A stretch of DNA of 64,000 nt from Micrococcus endophyticus. GTDB taxonomy: Bacteria; Actinomycetota; Actinomycetes; Actinomycetales; Micrococcaceae. The notes beneath the pieces were generated by a model. The model worked only from the letters and a program-made list of their open reading frames with translations, was not told where the DNA came from and searched no databases. Each line of letters opens with the position of its first letter. Positions within the stretch are counted from its first letter, which is position 1. A program made the position numbers and the translations under genes. Below are positions 36,234 to 44,537 of this stretch, piece by piece. The stretch spans positions 1,984,001 to 2,048,000 of the forward strand of contig NZ_JACHMW010000001.1 in NCBI RefSeq assembly GCF_014205115.1, in the 5' to 3' direction.

Positions 36234-37226
36234 TCAGCGCCTCCGGGAGGTGGGGTCGAGGGCCTCGCGCAGGGACTCGCCCAGCAGGGTGAAGCCCAGC
36301 GCCGTGATGGCGATGCACAGGCCCGGCAGGAACGCGAGCCACGGGTTGATGCCCAGCTCGGCCTGCGCGTAGGTGAGCATGCGGCCCCACTCGGCGGTCT
36401 CCGGACGGCCGCCGCCCAGGCCCAGGAAGGACAGGGCCGCGGCGTCGATCACGGCGGTGGCCAGGGTGAGGGTGGCCTGCACGATCACGGGGCCCAGCGA
36501 GTTCGGCAGCACGTGGGACATGGTGATCCGTCCGCGGGACAGGCCGAGGGTCTGCGCCGCCAGCACGTAGTCCGAGCCCTTCTGCGTGAGCATCGAGGAG
36601 CGCAGCAGGCGCGCGAAGATCGGTACCTGCGCCACGCCGATCGCGATCATCACCGCGAACGGGGTCTGGCCGAGGATCGCCGCGATGGAGACCGCGAGCA
36701 GCAGGTTCGGCACGGAGAGCAGGATGTCCACGGTGCGCATGACCACGGAGTCCACCCAGCCGCCGAACGTGCCGGCCAGCAGGCCCAGCAGCATGCCGCC
36801 GACCAGGCCGAACGCCGTGGAGACGACGCCGATGATCAGCGAGGCCTGCGCGCCCCAGATCAGCTTGGAGAGCACGTCGCCGCCGAAGCGGTCCAGGCCC
36901 AGCGGGTAGCCGTCCACCTCGCCCGGGCCGGGCACGTGGGTGGGTCGGATCTCGCGCATGCCGGGGGTGTCCGTGCCGGCGTACGGCGCCAGCACGGGGG
37001 CCAGCACCGCCACGAGGACGAACAGCGCGACGATGACGGCGCCGGCGATGGCCGCCGGGTTGCGGCGCAGCCGCTGGAACGCGGCGCCCCACACGGACGT
37101 GCCGCGCGCGTCGGCGGCCGCCTCGGTGGTCTCCTGGGTGGCGCCCGCCTCGACGGGCGCCAGCGCGTGGTCGACGTCGCCCTCGGCGGGCCCGCCGCCC
37201 GGGCTCGGTGGCAGGTTCACGCTCAT
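36234..37226 (-). CDS. Peptide ABC transporter permease (DppC type)
   Basis: 330 residues. An N-terminal ~50-residue polar extension (GGGPAEGDVDHALAP) precedes RLRRNPAAIAGAVIVALFVLVAVLAPVLAPYAGTD, the usual first helix and lipid-exposed loop, and then five further helices. The EAA loop reads YVLAAQTLGLSRGRITMSHVLPN (G-X9-LP in the family form). It overlaps the upstream permease by 4 nt (ATGA), showing translational coupling, and runs into the ATPase gene. Confidence 0.94.
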   Translation of the reverse strand: MSVNLPPSPGGGPAEGDVDHALAPVEAGATQETTEAAADARGTSVWGAAFQRLRRNPAAIAGAVIVALFVLVAVLAPVLAPYAGTDTPGMREIRPTHVPGPGEVDGYPLGLDRFGGDVLSKLIWGAQASLIIGVVSTAFGLVGGMLLGLLAGTFGGWVDSVVMRTVDILLSVPNLLLAVSIAAILGQTPFAVMIAIGVAQVPIFARLLRSSMLTQKGSDYVLAAQTLGLSRGRITMSHVLPNSLGPVIVQATLTLATAVIDAAALSFLGLGGGRPETAEWGRMLTYAQAELGINPWLAFLPGLCIAITALGFTLLGESLREALDPTSRRR

Positions 37227-38227
37227 GAGACACGCACCCTCGGGTCGATGAGGCCGTAGGAGACGTCCACGACCAGGTTGATCAGCGAGTAGATCAGGGC
37301 GATGAAGATGATGAAGCCCTGCAGCACCGGGAAGTCCAGCTGGAAGATCGCCTGTGCCAGGAATCTGCCGATCCCGTTGAAGGCGAACACCGTCTCGGTG
37401 AGCACCGCCCCCGAGATCAGCAGGCCCAGCTGCAGGCCCAGCGTGGTGCTCACCGGCAGCAGCGCATTGCGCATGATGAACCGGTCGCGGATCAGGCGCG
37501 GGGCCAGGCCCTTGGCGCGGGCCGTGCGCACGAAGTCCGCGTTCTGCACGTCCAGCACGGAGGCGCGCGTGATGCGGGCGATGATCGCCAGCGGGATGGT
37601 GCCCAGCGCGATGCCGGGCAGCACCAGGTGGGTCAGCGCGTTCAGGGCCGCGTCCCACTCGCCGGTGCTGATGCCGTCCCACACGTAGAAGTTCGTGTAG
37701 TGCGTGGCGTCCAGGCGCGGGTCCTGCCGGCCGTCCGTGGGCAGCCAGCCGAGCTTCACGGCGAACACCCACTTCAGGATGAAGGCCAGGAAGAACACGG
37801 GCACCACGACGCCGATCAGGGACAGGACGACGGCGATGTTGTCCTGCCACCGGCCCACGTGGCGGGCGGCCCAGTAGCCGAGCGGGATGCCGATGGCCAC
37901 CGCGAACACGATCGCGAACAGCGAGAGCTCGAGGGTGGCCGGGAACCGGTCCGCGAACTCCTCGAGCACCGGCCGGTTGGTCATGGTCGAGGTGCCGAAG
38001 TCGCCCCGCAGCAGCCGCCCCATGTAGGTCGTGTACTGCTCCAGCAGGGGCTTGTCGAAGCCGTAGGCCGCGTTCACGCGGGCCACGGCCTCCGGGGTGG
38101 CGCGGTCGCCGAGCAGGGCGGTGGCGGGGCCGCCGGGCAGGCTGCGGACCCACAGGAACAGCAGGACGGAGAGTCCGAAGAGTGTGGGGATCAGCAGCAG
38201 CAGGCGCTTGCCGATGAGTCTGAGCAC
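37223..38227 (-). CDS. Peptide ABC transporter permease (DppB type)
   Basis: About 334 residues, six helices. The N-terminus LRLIGKRLLLLIPTLFGLSVLLFLWVRSLPGGPA is typical of DppB/OppB, and the EAA loop is FVRTARAKGLAPRLIRDRFIMRNALLP. Two starts are possible: ATG 38239 and GTG 38227. The GTG is preferred because GGAGG sits 5 nt before it, whereas nothing resembling a ribosome site precedes the ATG. It lies 134 nt from the substrate-binding protein gene, past a hairpin. Confidence 0.92.
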   Translation of the reverse strand: MLRLIGKRLLLLIPTLFGLSVLLFLWVRSLPGGPATALLGDRATPEAVARVNAAYGFDKPLLEQYTTYMGRLLRGDFGTSTMTNRPVLEEFADRFPATLELSLFAIVFAVAIGIPLGYWAARHVGRWQDNIAVVLSLIGVVVPVFFLAFILKWVFAVKLGWLPTDGRQDPRLDATHYTNFYVWDGISTGEWDAALNALTHLVLPGIALGTIPLAIIARITRASVLDVQNADFVRTARAKGLAPRLIRDRFIMRNALLPVSTTLGLQLGLLISGAVLTETVFAFNGIGRFLAQAIFQLDFPVLQGFIIFIALIYSLINLVVDVSYGLIDPRVRVS

Positions 38228-38293
38228 GAGTGCCTCCATGCCGGCGCGGGGCCGGGCCGGTCGGTGCGAGGGACGGGCGGCGGGGGTCCGGGC

Positions 38294-38331
38294 GGCGACG
38301 ACGGAGCCGGGGGTCCGGCTCCGTCGTCGCC
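38294..38331 (-). terminator. Intra-operon hairpin between binding-protein and permease genes
   Basis: Perfect 16-bp stem (38294-38309 with 38316-38331) and 6-nt loop right after the dppA-type gene. It probably gives partial termination or 3'-end protection, so that the binding protein is made in excess over the membrane parts. Confidence 0.7.
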
Positions 38332-38361
38332 ATCGGGGCGGTCAGCCCCGGTGAGCCCGGA

Positions 38362-40050
38362 TCACTCGGTCAGGTCGATCTCGGTGAAGACCTCGTCGTT
38401 GACCGGGCTGGCCGGGTAGGAGGCCACGCGCTCGTCGAACGCCAGCGAGGGCGCCGGGTGCGCGAGCGGGATCGCCGGGACGAAGTCGGAGATCTGCTTG
38501 TTGATCTCCTCGTACATCGGGGTCTGCTCCTCGAGGGTCGGCACGCCGCGGGCCTCCTCCAGGGCGGAGAAGAGCTCCGGGTTGTCGAAGCCGAACTCCG
38601 GCTTCTCCTGGCCGAAGAACACGCCCACGAAGTTGTCCGTGTCGTTGTAGTCGCCGGTCCAGCCCAGCAGGTGCAGGCCGTGGTCGGCGGTGCCCTGGAC
38701 CTGGTTCAGGTAGTCCGGGCTCCACTTGGCCGGCTTGGCCTCGACCTGGATGCCCACCTGGGAGAGCTGGTTGGAGAGGTTCGAGAACACCTGCTCCGGG
38801 GTCGGCATGTACGGACGCGAGACGCCCGTGGGGTAGTTGAAGTCGATCGTGAAGCCGTCGGCGTAGCCGGCCTCGGCCAGCAGCTGCTTGGCCTTCTCCG
38901 GGTCGTACTCGTACTTCGTCACGTCCTCGGAGAAGCCGTTCACGGACTTCGGGATGAACTGCGTGGCCGGCTCGGTGCCCTCGGGGAGGGTCTGGCCGAT
39001 CAGGGCCTCCTTGTCGATCGCGTGGGCGATCGCCTGGCGCACCTTCACGTCCTTCAGCTCCTCCTGCTGCTGGTTCAGGCCCAGGTAGAGGATGGTGAAG
39101 GGATCGCGGGCCACCACGTTGAAGCCGGCGTCGGACAGGGCCTGGGTGTCGGCGGGGGCCACGAGGTCGTAGCCGTCGATGTCGCCGGCCTCGAGGGCCT
39201 GGCGGCGGGCCACCGGGTCGTCGATCACGCGGAAGGTGATGTCCGTGACGTCGCCGCCCTCGCCCCAGTAGTCCTCGTAGGCGGAGAGCTTGATGTCCTC
39301 GCCCACGCTCCAGGAGTCGAACTTGTACGGGCCGGTGCCGGTCGGATGCGCGCGGGCGTACTCGGACATCTGCGGCGACTCTGCGGAGCCGCCCATCTCG
39401 TCGGCCTTGTACTCCTCGAGCGCCTTCGGGGACTGCATGGCGAACGCCGGCAGGGACAGGGAGGCGATGAAGCCGGCGAACGGCTGGGCCAGGGTGACCG
39501 TGGCCTCGGCGTCCCCGTTGGCCTCGCAGCTCTCGTAGACCGCGTTCTCCGGGTCGTCCGCGAAGCCGCGGAACAGCTTGCCGTAGTAGTAGGAGACGGT
39601 CTCGGCCTGCTGGATGCCGGTGAAGTTGTACCAGCGGTCGAAGTTGGCGCACACGGCCTCGCCGTTGAAGGGCTCGCCGTCGTGGAACGTCACGCCCTCC
39701 TTGAGCTTGAAGGTGTGGGTGAGGCCGTCCTCGGAGGACTCCCAGGACTCGGCGAGCAGCGGCGCGGGGTCCGCGGTGCCGGGCTCGGTGCCCACGAGGC
39801 CCTCGAAGATCTGGCGGGAGACGCGGAAGGACTCGCCGTCGGAGGCGAAGGCCGGGTCCAGGGTCTTGGGGTCGGAGGAGGCGGCGAAGATGAACGAGCC
39901 GTCCACCTGAGCGGCGTCGCCGTTGGAGCCGCTGCCGCCGGCGGAGCCGCCGGAGTCGCGCTGGCTCTCGGCGCAGCCGGTGATGAGCAGGGCGCCGGCC
40001 GCGGTGAGCGCGGCGGCGGACAGGAGTCGTTGACGCAGACGGGTGGCCAT
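38362..40050 (-). CDS. Peptide-binding lipoprotein (SBP family 5)
   Basis: 562 residues. Lipoprotein signal with lipobox ITGC and Cys26, then a Ser/Gly linker (GGSAGGSGSNGD), then the family 5 domain: SFIFAASSDPKTLDPAFASDGESFRVSRQIFEGLVGTE is the classic N-terminal signature, with LKEGVTFHDGEPFNGEAVCANFDRW following. It captures di- or oligopeptides (or related ligands) outside the membrane for the permeases downstream. GGAGGAG lies 8 nt before the ATG. Ligand specificity is not visible. Confidence 0.95.
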   Translation of the reverse strand: MATRLRQRLLSAAALTAAGALLITGCAESQRDSGGSAGGSGSNGDAAQVDGSFIFAASSDPKTLDPAFASDGESFRVSRQIFEGLVGTEPGTADPAPLLAESWESSEDGLTHTFKLKEGVTFHDGEPFNGEAVCANFDRWYNFTGIQQAETVSYYYGKLFRGFADDPENAVYESCEANGDAEATVTLAQPFAGFIASLSLPAFAMQSPKALEEYKADEMGGSAESPQMSEYARAHPTGTGPYKFDSWSVGEDIKLSAYEDYWGEGGDVTDITFRVIDDPVARRQALEAGDIDGYDLVAPADTQALSDAGFNVVARDPFTILYLGLNQQQEELKDVKVRQAIAHAIDKEALIGQTLPEGTEPATQFIPKSVNGFSEDVTKYEYDPEKAKQLLAEAGYADGFTIDFNYPTGVSRPYMPTPEQVFSNLSNQLSQVGIQVEAKPAKWSPDYLNQVQGTADHGLHLLGWTGDYNDTDNFVGVFFGQEKPEFGFDNPELFSALEEARGVPTLEEQTPMYEEINKQISDFVPAIPLAHPAPSLAFDERVASYPASPVNDEVFTEIDLTE

Positions 40051-40186
40051 GGGGGGCTCCTCCGGGGATGAGGTCTCATCCGAGACGCGGGTGCGAGGCG
40101 GCCACGCCCCTGGAATGTGGTCCGGAACACGGCCGTGGTGTGACTATAGCCACTCGCACACCCCCCGGTACAACGCAGGGGTGCCC

Positions 40187-40323
40187 GGCTCAGGCGCGCA
40201 CGGGGCCGCGGGAGGCTCCCGTTTCCCGCACGAAAGCGCGGGGCTCGGCTCAGGCGCGCACGGGGCCGCGGGAGGCTCCCGTTTCCCGCACGAAAGCGCG
40301 GGGCTCGGCTCAGGCGCGCACGG
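40187..40323. repeat. Perfect 60-bp tandem duplication carrying family A copies
   Basis: The 60-bp unit 40187-40246 is repeated identically at 40247-40306, and its first 17 bp begin a third copy that ends inside the GDPD gene. Each full unit holds one family A core (40213-40235, 40273-40295) and a copy of the last GDPD codons and stop. Confidence 0.95.
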
Positions 40324-41233
40324 GCGCCGGTTCCCGAGGCGCGGCGGCGTGCTCCCGGACCCAGTCCAGCACCTCGGCGGGGCGGTTCGTGGTGATCTCC
40401 TGCACCCCGTGGGCCAGCAGGAAGTCCACGTCTTCGCGGGCGTCCGCGGTCCACACGCGCAGCCGCCGACCCGCCGCGAGCCAGGCCTTCACGTCCGCCA
40501 GGTGCTCCCGCACGTACGCCACGGACGGCCCGGCCATCCCGGCGCGGCCGCCCCAGACCATGGCCTCGGACCCGGCGAGCGAGCCCCGCACCGCCGAGCG
40601 GACCGCAGCCCGACCCAGCGGACCCCGCGCCAGCCGGCTGGGCACGTCCCGGGGCACGAGGTCCAGCAGCGGGCAGAGGGGGTCGGTGCCGGCCAGCGGC
40701 GCCACGTGCCGCAGCGCATCCGGATGGAAGCTCATCAGCGAGACCCGGACCTGGCCGACCCGGCCCGTCTCCGGGTCCCACCCGGCCCGCAGCAGCTCCC
40801 GCAGCACCCGCTCCTCGAGCTCGTGCCCGAACGGCGAGGGGTGCTTGAGCTCCACGGCCAGGCGCACCGGCCGGCCGGCCGCCGTCGCGATCCCGAGCAG
40901 CTCCGCCAGGGTGAGCACCTGCTCCCCCGCGCCGCCGTACGCGGCGGGGAGCGCCGTCGTCGTGCGTTCCGTGGGGCCCGTGCCGCGCGCGGGCGCCGCG
41001 AGGACGTCCAGGGTGCGCAGCCGAGCGAGGGTGTGGTCGGCGACGGCGCCGCACCCGTCCGAGGTGCGCTCCACCGTGGGGTCGTGCCAGCAGACGACCT
41101 CGCGGTCGCGGGTGAGCTGCACGTCGCACTCGAGGCCGTCGGCGCCCGCCTCGAGGGCGTGCAGCATCGCGGCGCGGGTGTGCTCGGGGAAGGCGGCGGA
41201 GGCGCCGCGATGGGCGATCACGAGGGCGGGCAC
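40310..41233 (-). CDS. Glycerophosphodiester phosphodiesterase
   Basis: Hydrolyses glycerophosphodiesters to glycerol-3-phosphate and an alcohol. 307 residues of the GDPD TIM-barrel: IAHRGASAAFPEHT (catalytic His/Arg, residues ~6-9), ADGLECDVQLTRDREVVCWHDPTVERTSDGCG (metal Glu/Asp and second His ~54), LAVELKHP and the terminal VWTADAREDVDFLLAHGVQEITTNRPAEVL. There is no signal peptide. The start is a leaderless GTG at 41233. The last ~15 residues (AAAPREPAPVRA) extend into a duplicated sequence. Confidence 0.92.
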   Translation of the reverse strand: MPALVIAHRGASAAFPEHTRAAMLHALEAGADGLECDVQLTRDREVVCWHDPTVERTSDGCGAVADHTLARLRTLDVLAAPARGTGPTERTTTALPAAYGGAGEQVLTLAELLGIATAAGRPVRLAVELKHPSPFGHELEERVLRELLRAGWDPETGRVGQVRVSLMSFHPDALRHVAPLAGTDPLCPLLDLVPRDVPSRLARGPLGRAAVRSAVRGSLAGSEAMVWGGRAGMAGPSVAYVREHLADVKAWLAAGRRLRVWTADAREDVDFLLAHGVQEITTNRPAEVLDWVREHAAAPREPAPVRA

Positions 41234-41239
41234 GCCGCC

Positions 41240-41245
41240 AGGCTA
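41240..41245 (-). promoter_or_regulatory. -10 element of GDPD gene (leaderless GTG)
   Basis: TAGCCT on the minus strand, 6 nt before the GTG at 41233. Confidence 0.6.
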
Positions 41246-41333
41246 GGGACGGCGGGTGCCGGGGGCGTCACCGTCCGGTGCCCGGCTGGTTAACTGGTGG
41301 GGACCATTCGGTGCGCGCGATCAGGAGCCTCCC

Positions 41334-42611
41334 GTGTCCCTCTCCCCGGACCCCGCCCGGCAGCTGCTCAGCGCCGGCACGCTCGAGCGCGAGCGGGGCC
41401 TGCGCCGCATGAAGGCCGTGGCCCTGGGCCTGCTCGTGGCGCTGGCCGTGGTGTTCGCCGTCGCCTTCCCGCTGCAGGACGTGCACCCCGTGTGGGGCTA
41501 CGTGCGCGCCGCCGCGGAGGGCGGCATGGTGGGCGCCCTCGCCGACTGGTTCGCCGTGACGGCCCTGTTCCGCCACCCCATGGGGATCCCCGTGCCGCAC
41601 ACCGCGCTCATCCCCCGCAAGAAGGACCAGCTCGGCGCCGCGCTCACCGAGTTCGTGCAGGAGAACTTCCTGGACTCGGACGTGGCCCGGGAGAAGGTCG
41701 AGGGCCTCGAGGTGGCCGCGGCCGCCGGCGGCTGGCTGCGCCGCCCGGAGAACGCGGAGCGGGCCGCGCGCGAGGTGGCGACGGCGGCCCGGGGCGCCAT
41801 GGCGGCCGCCGACGACGACGCCGTCCAGGAGCTGCTGCGCCAGCTCATGCAGCGGCACATGGTGGAGCCCGAGTGGTCCCCCACGCTCGCGGGCGTGCTC
41901 CAGGACGTGGTGTCCGGCCGGCACCACGAGCGGGTGGTGGACCTCGTGGTGGAGCACACCGGGGACTGGGTGGCCGACCACCCGGAGATGTTCGTGGAGA
42001 CCGTGCGCCGCCGCTCCCCCGAGTGGAGCCCCGACCTCGTGGACCGGCTGCTCGCCGAGCGCCTGCACGCCGAGGCCCTCAAGTACCTCGCCGGGATCCG
42101 CGACGACCGTGGCCACGAGGCCCGCCGCGCCGTCGATGACTGGCTCACCCGCCTGTCCGCCGAGATGCGCGACGACCCGCACACCCGGGCCTCCGTGGAG
42201 CGGTTCAAGCACAGCCTGTTCGCGGACGAGCGGCTGCGTGCCTGGGCCGGCCGGGCGTGGACGTCCCTGCGGGACTCGCTGCTGGACGCCCTCGAGGACC
42301 CGGCCTCGGACCTGCACCGCGCCCTCGTGGCCGCGCTGCGCGACCTCGGCGCCCGCCTGCAGGAGGACCCCGTGCTCCGCGACCGCGTGGACGGGCACGC
42401 CCGCGCCGCCGCCGCGTACGCGCTGAGCACCTACGGCCCGGCGGTGACCGGGGTGATCGAGGAGACCGTGGCCCGCTGGGACGGGGACCAGACCGCGCGC
42501 ACCCTCGAGCTGTTCGTGGGCAGGGACCTGCAGTACATCCGGATCAACGGCTCGATCGTCGGCGCCCTCGCGGGCCTGACGATCCACGCCGTCGCGACGC
42601 TGTTCCTCTGA
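41334..42611 (+). CDS. DUF445-family membrane protein
   Basis: 425 residues matching DUF445: one N-terminal helix (residues ~25-45, LGLLVALAVVFAVAFPL), the family block AAAEGGMVGALADWFAVTALFRHPMGIPVPHTALIPRKKDQLG, a long helical middle and a C-terminal helix after the block QYIRINGSIVGALAGLTIH. Its function is not established. The start is GTG 41334 with AGGAG 8 nt before it. It faces EcsC convergently across two family B hairpins. Confidence 0.88.
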   Translation: MSLSPDPARQLLSAGTLERERGLRRMKAVALGLLVALAVVFAVAFPLQDVHPVWGYVRAAAEGGMVGALADWFAVTALFRHPMGIPVPHTALIPRKKDQLGAALTEFVQENFLDSDVAREKVEGLEVAAAAGGWLRRPENAERAAREVATAARGAMAAADDDAVQELLRQLMQRHMVEPEWSPTLAGVLQDVVSGRHHERVVDLVVEHTGDWVADHPEMFVETVRRRSPEWSPDLVDRLLAERLHAEALKYLAGIRDDRGHEARRAVDDWLTRLSAEMRDDPHTRASVERFKHSLFADERLRAWAGRAWTSLRDSLLDALEDPASDLHRALVAALRDLGARLQEDPVLRDRVDGHARAAAAYALSTYGPAVTGVIEETVARWDGDQTARTLELFVGRDLQYIRINGSIVGALAGLTIHAVATLFL

Positions 42612-42663
42612 AGCCGACCCGCCGGGCAACCCCACGCCACGCCCCACGCCCCCCAGGACGCGT

Positions 42664-42718
42664 TTCGGGTGAGTTGTCGGAGGTGAAAGCACCTCAGACC
42701 TCCGACAACCCACCCGAA
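42664..42718. repeat. Family B hairpin repeat, copy 2
   Basis: 21-bp arms (42664-42684 with 42698-42718) with one mismatch around a 13-nt loop; core TTCGGGTGAGTTGTCGG. It may also terminate the DUF445 gene. Confidence 0.88.
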
Positions 42719-42780
42719 TTTCCCGGGACCCTCGGGCCGCCGTCGTACGCGCCGTCGGCCCCCCCGTCTCCTCACATGCA

Positions 42781-42839
42781 GATTCGGGTGAGTTGTCGGG
42801 GGTGGAAGGGCCCCACACCTCCGACAACCCACCCGAATC
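42781..42839. repeat. Family B hairpin repeat, copy 3
   Basis: Arms 42781-42799 and 42821-42839 with one mismatch, extended inward imperfectly. It is oriented like copy 2 and lies in the 273-bp gap before the convergent ecsC-type gene; no gene is seen in the gap. Confidence 0.88.
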
Positions 42840-42884
42840 TCCTGAAGGTGGTCAGGCTGCGGCCGGGTCAGGCCGTGGGACGGG

Positions 42885-43763
42885 TCAGGCCTTGGCCGCG
42901 TCCTTCTTGTCGTCCCCGCCGGGCAGGGCACGGCGGATCGCGGTGAACACGCCGCCCTCGCCGTCGTCCTCCTGGGCCTGCCGCGCGGCGCCCTCGCGGA
43001 TCTCGCCCGGGATCACGGTGGGCAGGGGGCCGAAGAGCTCCTGTGCGTTCTCCATCACGGCCTTGCCCATGGCCCGGTTGCCGACGCCGCCGATCACCGC
43101 GCCGACGCCGAACGGCACGGCGCGGCCCAGGAAGCCGGCGCCCTGGCGCACGAGCATCTTCTTCATGAAGGTCCGCTTGAGGCGGTCCATCACGAACGCG
43201 CTGATGCCGGCGCCGCCGCCGGTGCCCGCGGCCGAGCCCGCGAGCGCGTTGAGGCTCGCGTTGGGGTCGAAGGGCCGGCCGGCCTTGGCGGCGGCCTCGC
43301 GGAGGAGCTCCTTGGCGTCGTCGCCGAGCATGAGGGCCATCACCAGGGCCTCGGCGCGCTGGGGATCCTCCATGGTGATGCCGTGCAGCTCGGCGAGGGA
43401 CTGGGCGTAGAGGGCGGTGGCCTCCATGAAGCCCACCGTGGCCGCCGCGGACAGGCCCAGGGCCGCCACGGTGCCGATGCCGGGGACGATCGCCGTGCCG
43501 CCCACGGCCGCGCCGGCGCCCGTCACGGCGTTGAGGTACTGCTGCCCCAGCCGCTCCGCGATCTGCTCGGCAGTGAGCTCCGGATTCTTCGCGGCCACGT
43601 TCTGGATGTGCTTCAGGACCAGCGGGCGCTGGATGTCCAGCACCTTGGACACGACCTTCTCGAAGCCCTCCGTGGGCTCCCCGTTCTCATCGAGTGCCGA
43701 CTTCAGAGCGAAGTCCTTCACCTTCCCGGACGTGTACCGACCGATCATCGAGTTCTTTGCCAT
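42885..43763 (-). CDS. EcsC-family protein
   Basis: 292 residues of the EcsC family: an Ala/Gly-rich hydrophobic middle (AVTGAGAAVGGTAIVPGIGTVAALGLSAAATVGFMEATALYAQSLAELHGI) and a second glycine-rich segment (GAGFLGRAVPFGVGAVIGGVGNRAMGKAVMENA). The family is loosely linked to ABC transport and protein secretion in Bacillus, but no mechanism is proven. The C-terminus is charged (GGDDKKDAAKA). It is transcribed without a leader from 43763. Confidence 0.87.
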   Translation of the reverse strand: MAKNSMIGRYTSGKVKDFALKSALDENGEPTEGFEKVVSKVLDIQRPLVLKHIQNVAAKNPELTAEQIAERLGQQYLNAVTGAGAAVGGTAIVPGIGTVAALGLSAAATVGFMEATALYAQSLAELHGITMEDPQRAEALVMALMLGDDAKELLREAAAKAGRPFDPNASLNALAGSAAGTGGGAGISAFVMDRLKRTFMKKMLVRQGAGFLGRAVPFGVGAVIGGVGNRAMGKAVMENAQELFGPLPTVIPGEIREGAARQAQEDDGEGGVFTAIRRALPGGDDKKDAAKA

Positions 43764-43770
43764 GCCGGTC

Positions 43771-43776
43771 AGGGTA
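43771..43776 (-). promoter_or_regulatory. -10 element of ecsC-type gene (leaderless)
   Basis: TACCCT on the minus strand, 7 nt before the ATG at 43763. Confidence 0.55.
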
Positions 43777-43796
43777 TCGGCAGGCCCGCGCCGCGG

Positions 43797-44522
43797 TCAG
43801 GAGTCGGGCGTCGCCGCGCGCAGGGAATGCTCGAGGAAGATGCGCACGTCACGGACCTCCTCCGGGCCGATGCCGTGCAGCACGCCGGGGTAGGTGCGCA
43901 CGGTCAGGAGGGTGTGCTCCTCGGCCCACGCGCGGGTGTGGGCGACGGCGTCCGGATGGATCACAGGGTCCTCGACGTCCCGGCCCCAGAAGAAGGGCCG
44001 GGGGCCGGGCCCCTCGGGCGGGGAGTCGAGGACGGCGAGCAGCTCGTTGTCGACGGCGAAGCCGCTCAGCCCCACGCCGCACGCGAAGGCCTCGGGGCGC
44101 AGGCGGATGAGCGTGGTGGCCATGGCCATGCCCTGGGAGAAGCCGAGCACGGACACGGTGCGGAACCGCGCCTGCGCCACCTCCTCGGAGGCCAGCACGT
44201 CGAACACCCGGTGGGCGGCGGCCACCACCTGGGCGAAGTCGGACTGGAGCATCAGGTCGAGCAGGAACCAGCCGTGGGCGCCGGGGTCTCCGGGGCCCTC
44301 CGTGGCGGCGGCGTCGATCTCGAAGCCCCCGCGCACGGCCAGGCCGGTGCAGCGCTCGGGGAGCATGGGGAAGAACCGGTTCGCGGCCCTGACCTCGTTG
44401 GACCCGTAGCCGTGGAGCACCAGGACGAGGTCCGTGCCCGGGCGCTCCGCCGCGGGCCGGGACCACACCACCGGATGACCGGAACGGAGCGTCTCGATGG
44501 ATGTCGTGGGCGGGGTCGGCAT
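43797..44522 (-). CDS. Carboxylesterase/phospholipase-like alpha/beta hydrolase
   Basis: 241 residues. LVLVLHGYGSNE provides the oxyanion region, SVLGFSQGMAMATTL the nucleophile elbow with Ser at about residue 127, and VIHPDAVAH and GVLHGIGPEEVRDV likely supply the Asp and His. It belongs to the phospholipase/carboxylesterase family (YpfH/YvaK-like), which hydrolyses short-chain esters. It has no signal peptide. Its promoter lies within 15 bp of the start of the divergent PLP-enzyme gene. Confidence 0.88.
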   Translation of the reverse strand: MPTPPTTSIETLRSGHPVVWSRPAAERPGTDLVLVLHGYGSNEVRAANRFFPMLPERCTGLAVRGGFEIDAAATEGPGDPGAHGWFLLDLMLQSDFAQVVAAAHRVFDVLASEEVAQARFRTVSVLGFSQGMAMATTLIRLRPEAFACGVGLSGFAVDNELLAVLDSPPEGPGPRPFFWGRDVEDPVIHPDAVAHTRAWAEEHTLLTVRTYPGVLHGIGPEEVRDVRIFLEHSLRAATPDS

Positions 44523-44528
44523 GGTTCC

Positions 44529-44534
44529 ATCCTA
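44529..44534 (-). promoter_or_regulatory. -10 element of esterase gene (leaderless)
   Basis: TAGGAT on the minus strand, 6 nt before the ATG at 44522. It lies only 3 bp from the ATG of the divergent gene at 44538. Confidence 0.6.
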
Positions 44535-44537
44535 GAT

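Noticed and set aside
34420-37233. A single 937-residue fusion of ATPase and permease
   Set aside because: The extra N-terminal 334 residues are an off-frame reading of the permease gene; the ATPase starts at 36231 after the permease stop at 36234.
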